In this document: positions 62,201 to 64,000 of the stretch, in pieces
Position numbering within the stretch: the stretch's first letter is position 1
How the letters are laid out: every line of letters begins with the position of its first letter
Origin: Patiria miniata
Taxonomy: Eukaryota; Echinodermata; Asteroidea; Valvatida; Asterinidae
Length of the DNA stretch: 64,000 bases
Direction: 5' to 3'
Assembly (NCBI RefSeq): GCF_015706575.1
Contig: NW_024037072.1
Coordinates: 4,655,001 to 4,719,000 of the forward strand
Made by a program: the position numbers and the translations under genes
Notes under the pieces: generated by a model
Database searches by the model: none
Told to the model about the DNA's origin: nothing
The model's input: the letters and a program-made list of their open reading frames with translations, nothing else

Positions 62201-63577
62201 TTGCATCCCACGTCGGTCGAGTCGGTACATCCTTCGTGGCACTGTTCATGGCAACATTCTTCTGGGCCCGGCCCGAAACATCCATTCGTACATTCCTCGT
62301 GGCAATCTTTGAGCGAGAAAGGAAACAATCATGTGCATGTTTATTGTGTATATCGAGGACACACATGTGAAGCAACCTTGTGTATTGAGGACAGGATTCA
62401 AATTGAGGACGTCCTCGATTCGAAAATGTACAAAACCAATGGGAGCTGTTGCAAAAATAAGTTAGTGCATGAAAAAATGGCAATTCAGTCAATTTAATGT
62501 TCTTTCATATATGAAAGTACATGTACATTGTACAAAACAACTGTTAAGTTCACTTACTGAATAGACCTGGAATACAAATAACATAATAGGATATGAAAGT
62601 TAAAGTCCCAATTACTTTTTTTTTCTCCTGATTTTTTTTATTATTATGTTCTACTCCACAACAAGTTGAACTTAAAAACTTGAAGATTTGTGAGCGTCGT
62701 TTGAAGATCTGTATGAACGCACCTGAGGGGCCTCGTAGCCGAGCGGTTAGAGTGAGGAGCTACGGAGTGGAAGGTTGACGGTTCGAATCCCATTCGGACC
62801 AAAAACTGGAAAACTCTCTCTGACGACCCAGCAGTAAAATGGGTACCTGATTCGTTCAGGGAAGGTAAGACGGCGAGAGGAGAGGACTGGGCCCCGCCAC
62901 TCATAGGCCTATGCCGCGCCCAAGACACAGTGGACCTCTACGCTGAAAATTGCCTGGGTTAATTCTAAAACTTGTGGTCATTCAAGACCGAATTTAATTT
63001 GGTCTTGTATGACTACAACTTTTGGTTGAATTTAACATAAATTCTAACCCAAACAATTGGTTATCGAACAACCCAAGTTTGGGTAGTTCCAGTTTTCACC
63101 CTTTATTGGGTAAAATTAACCCAGGCAATTTTTCAGTGTAACATCCCACTGCCCCTACGGCCAGTAATGGCTATGGGATCTTTACCTTTACCTTCTATGA
63201 ACGCACATACCACTTTGGAGACTATGTTCCCCACTCCATTCTGCCTCGTCACTTCACTCAGTCGAGGTGCACTAAATACACGGACCATATTAAATATAGG
63301 TACTTGTAGATTCCACGGGCAGGATTTAGAAAAGAATACACGAGTAAACTTGGTACATTCTTCGCCTTGAGTCCATGCGTTATTGTGATCGAAAAACACA
63401 ATTTGTTAGCTTGTTTTCTACCCAGAATGTATTTAGCAAAAAGGCCTTGGAAGTTCTGAAATGAACAATTCACCCAACAAATGCCCACCGCAAATAAATA
63501 CCTTGCTCCTCTGAGCTGTGATCTGCCGACGCCAATCCGACGAACAGAAGCAAAAGAAGCCACCTTTTCGCCTCCAT
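56276..63577 (-). CDS. Secreted protein: EGFR-type furin-like module plus two CUB domains
   Basis: Eight exons: 63577-63502, 62306-62200, 61219-61075, 60669-60568, 59964-59788, 59335-59156, 57120-56936 and 56497-56276. All have GT-AG sites and matching phases (1,0,1,1,1,1,0), giving 397 residues. Residues 1-18 are a signal peptide (MEAKRWLLLLLFVGLASA). Residues 27-141 are a cysteine-rich furin-like module. Its first part (CHEECTNGC, then EECCHEQCHEGC) has exactly the EGFR spacing C-x3-C-x3-C-x7-CC-x3-C-x3-C-x7-C. The next part (CRTVRVDGTCQDSC, 26 residues, CVEKCP) also matches EGFR, including the loop that forms the dimerisation arm. CUB1 spans about 154-258 and lacks the second cysteine pair. 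CUB2 spans about 264-376 (SGSFKSPGYPNKY, CLADKMEV, HCGRKKPPF). The tail is acidic and no membrane segment follows. NVT in CUB1 is an N-glycosylation site. The start has good context (AATATGG). Function is unknown; binding ErbB receptors or ligands is inference. Confidence 0.88.
57283..57509. mobile_element. Foldback MITE in intron 6 of the ErbB-CUB gene
   Basis: Inverted ends CTCTTTATTTGGCCCAAAAC and, inverse, CTCTTTGTTTGGCCGAAAC. Inner arms share GATAATGTGTAC, GCAATTTATGA and GGTATACGTGCATG. Almost the whole 227 bp folds back on itself. Confidence 0.65.
57901..58839. mobile_element. Non-autonomous transposon with 120-bp inverted ends, TCCCGGGACA
   Basis: The left end TCCCGGGACACACCGTTATT and the right end (inverse) TCCCGGGACATACCGTTATT are followed by long matched stretches (TCGTTTTACCGTTTT, GTTTTACAGTTTTGTAAAAC). 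The 939-bp body has a short frame near 58338-58529 starting MALENFKGGQYFLQW but no recognisable transposase. The target duplication is unclear. It lies in intron 6. Confidence 0.65.
60138..60174 (-). repeat. Penelope-like tail fragment
   Basis: On the minus strand it matches the arms at 15306-15394 (CTCCTGAAGATGG, AGCACACTGCTCGATACGTC, then GAGTTAA). It is a short relic in intron 4 of the ErbB-CUB gene. Confidence 0.4.
61451..61790. repeat. Mirror-image minisatellites around a TTAGGG array
   Basis: The left block (61451-61592) repeats GTCCCATTGGTCCGAA about eight times. The centre (61599-61637) is TTAGGG repeats with one TTTGGG. The right block (61682-61790) repeats the inverse unit, TTCGGACCAATGGGAC and variants. 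It lies in intron 2 of the ErbB-CUB gene. Confidence 0.85.
62723..63195 (+). repeat. tRNA-derived SINE with target duplication TATGAACGCAC
   Basis: The head has an A box (CGTAGCCGAGCGGTTAGAG) and B box (GGTTCGAATCCC). The body has AAATGGGTACCTGATTCG, and the tail ends CTATGGGAT followed by TTTACC repeats. Perfect 11-bp duplications flank it (62712-62722 and 63196-63206). It is interrupted by a MITE at 62941-63138; without it the SINE is about 275 bp. It lies in intron 1 of the ErbB-CUB gene. Confidence 0.85.
62941..63138. mobile_element. MITE nested in the SINE
   Basis: Inverted ends CGCTGAAAATTGCCTGGG and, inverse, CACTGAAAAATTGCCTGGG, flanked by TA (62939-62940 and 63139-63140). 198 bp, non-coding. 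It is younger than the SINE it splits. Confidence 0.8.
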
Positions 63578-64000
63578 ATTTCAGAAGTTGAGTCTAAAAG
63601 GTGTGGAACTATAGCACAGAATCCAGCGTGGGTGGGCTATAGCCTTCTGTCTGCTCCGGGATCGAAGTACAGACCCGCACTGACGGTCCACGAAAAAAGG
63701 CTCCAAAGATAAGAGCTGACCCGAAAGTTTACTCATTTACTGCGTGACCGTCCATGGTTTATGCATCACGTAGGCCTACCAAGTTTTGCCCTCGCTTTAT
63801 TGGTCTGCTGCCGTGTTGGGCCGTAAACGCTCCCCTGGAAATACGACTGGTGGCCCTATGCAAGAGCGGATTCGGGGGGACGGGGCCATGCGCCCCCCCC
63901 CCCCCCAATTTGTTTTTCCGAAGTGATGACGTCGCAAATTGCAATAACGGCAGGCACCGCGTACACCACCATCTTTTCATTAAAAAAAAATGGTTAGTAA
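63578..64000. other. Upstream region of the ErbB-CUB gene
   Basis: It should hold the 5' leader and promoter of the minus-strand gene, but no clear TATA box or initiator stands out. A C tract at 63893-63906 and the CGGATTCGGGGG motif are a G/C-run repeat fragment. Confidence 0.35.

Noticed and set aside
1-64000. CRISPR arrays, bacterial operons, rRNA genes
   Set aside because: None seen; the window is eukaryotic and the regular repeats are satellites.

Overview
The window looks like nuclear DNA of an invertebrate deuterostome. An echinoderm is my first guess, and a hemichordate or cephalochordate is possible. The grounds are intron-rich genes, EGFR-type furin-like and CUB domains, a PAW domain like that of animal peptide:N-glycanase, many tRNA-derived SINEs, abundant TA-flanked MITEs, Polinton-like elements, and the frequent motif TAGGCCTA. 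No species can be named from sequence alone.

Left part (1-16 kb). Two tandem genes on the + strand encode a PAW domain, the mannose-binding C-terminal domain of NGLY1-type peptide:N-glycanase, without a visible catalytic core. Copy 1 (203-4398, four exons) reads through cleanly if one GC-AG intron is accepted. Copy 2 (about 11745-15815) has the same exon plan but carries two one-base frame shifts in G runs and lacks a normal splice donor. A 4.1 kb Polinton-like non-autonomous element (6209-10294) sits between the copies. It has a perfect 6-bp target duplication and long terminal inverted repeats. It carries a C2H2 zinc-finger/acidic protein gene and a death-domain-like reading frame that begins inside one terminal repeat.

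Middle part (16-56 kb). This is mostly gene-poor. It holds a second, shorter Polinton-like relative (18618-20930), a signal-peptide first exon of an unrecognised gene on the - strand (26137-25827), a LINE 3' fragment, and a long GGGTT array. There is also a 102-bp near-perfect hairpin, a Mutator-like element with an 11-bp target duplication, and a dozen or more small inverted-repeat elements.

Right part (56-63.6 kb). One eight-exon gene on the - strand can be assembled exon by exon with every splice phase matching. It encodes a 397-residue secreted protein: signal peptide, then an EGFR/ErbB-type cysteine-rich module with the same cysteine spacing as EGFR, then two CUB domains and an acidic tail, with no transmembrane segment. 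The receptor L domains and kinase are absent. Its introns hold a SINE with a MITE nested in it, a telomere-like array between mirror-image minisatellites, and two further inverted-repeat elements. This gene is the most interesting item in the window.
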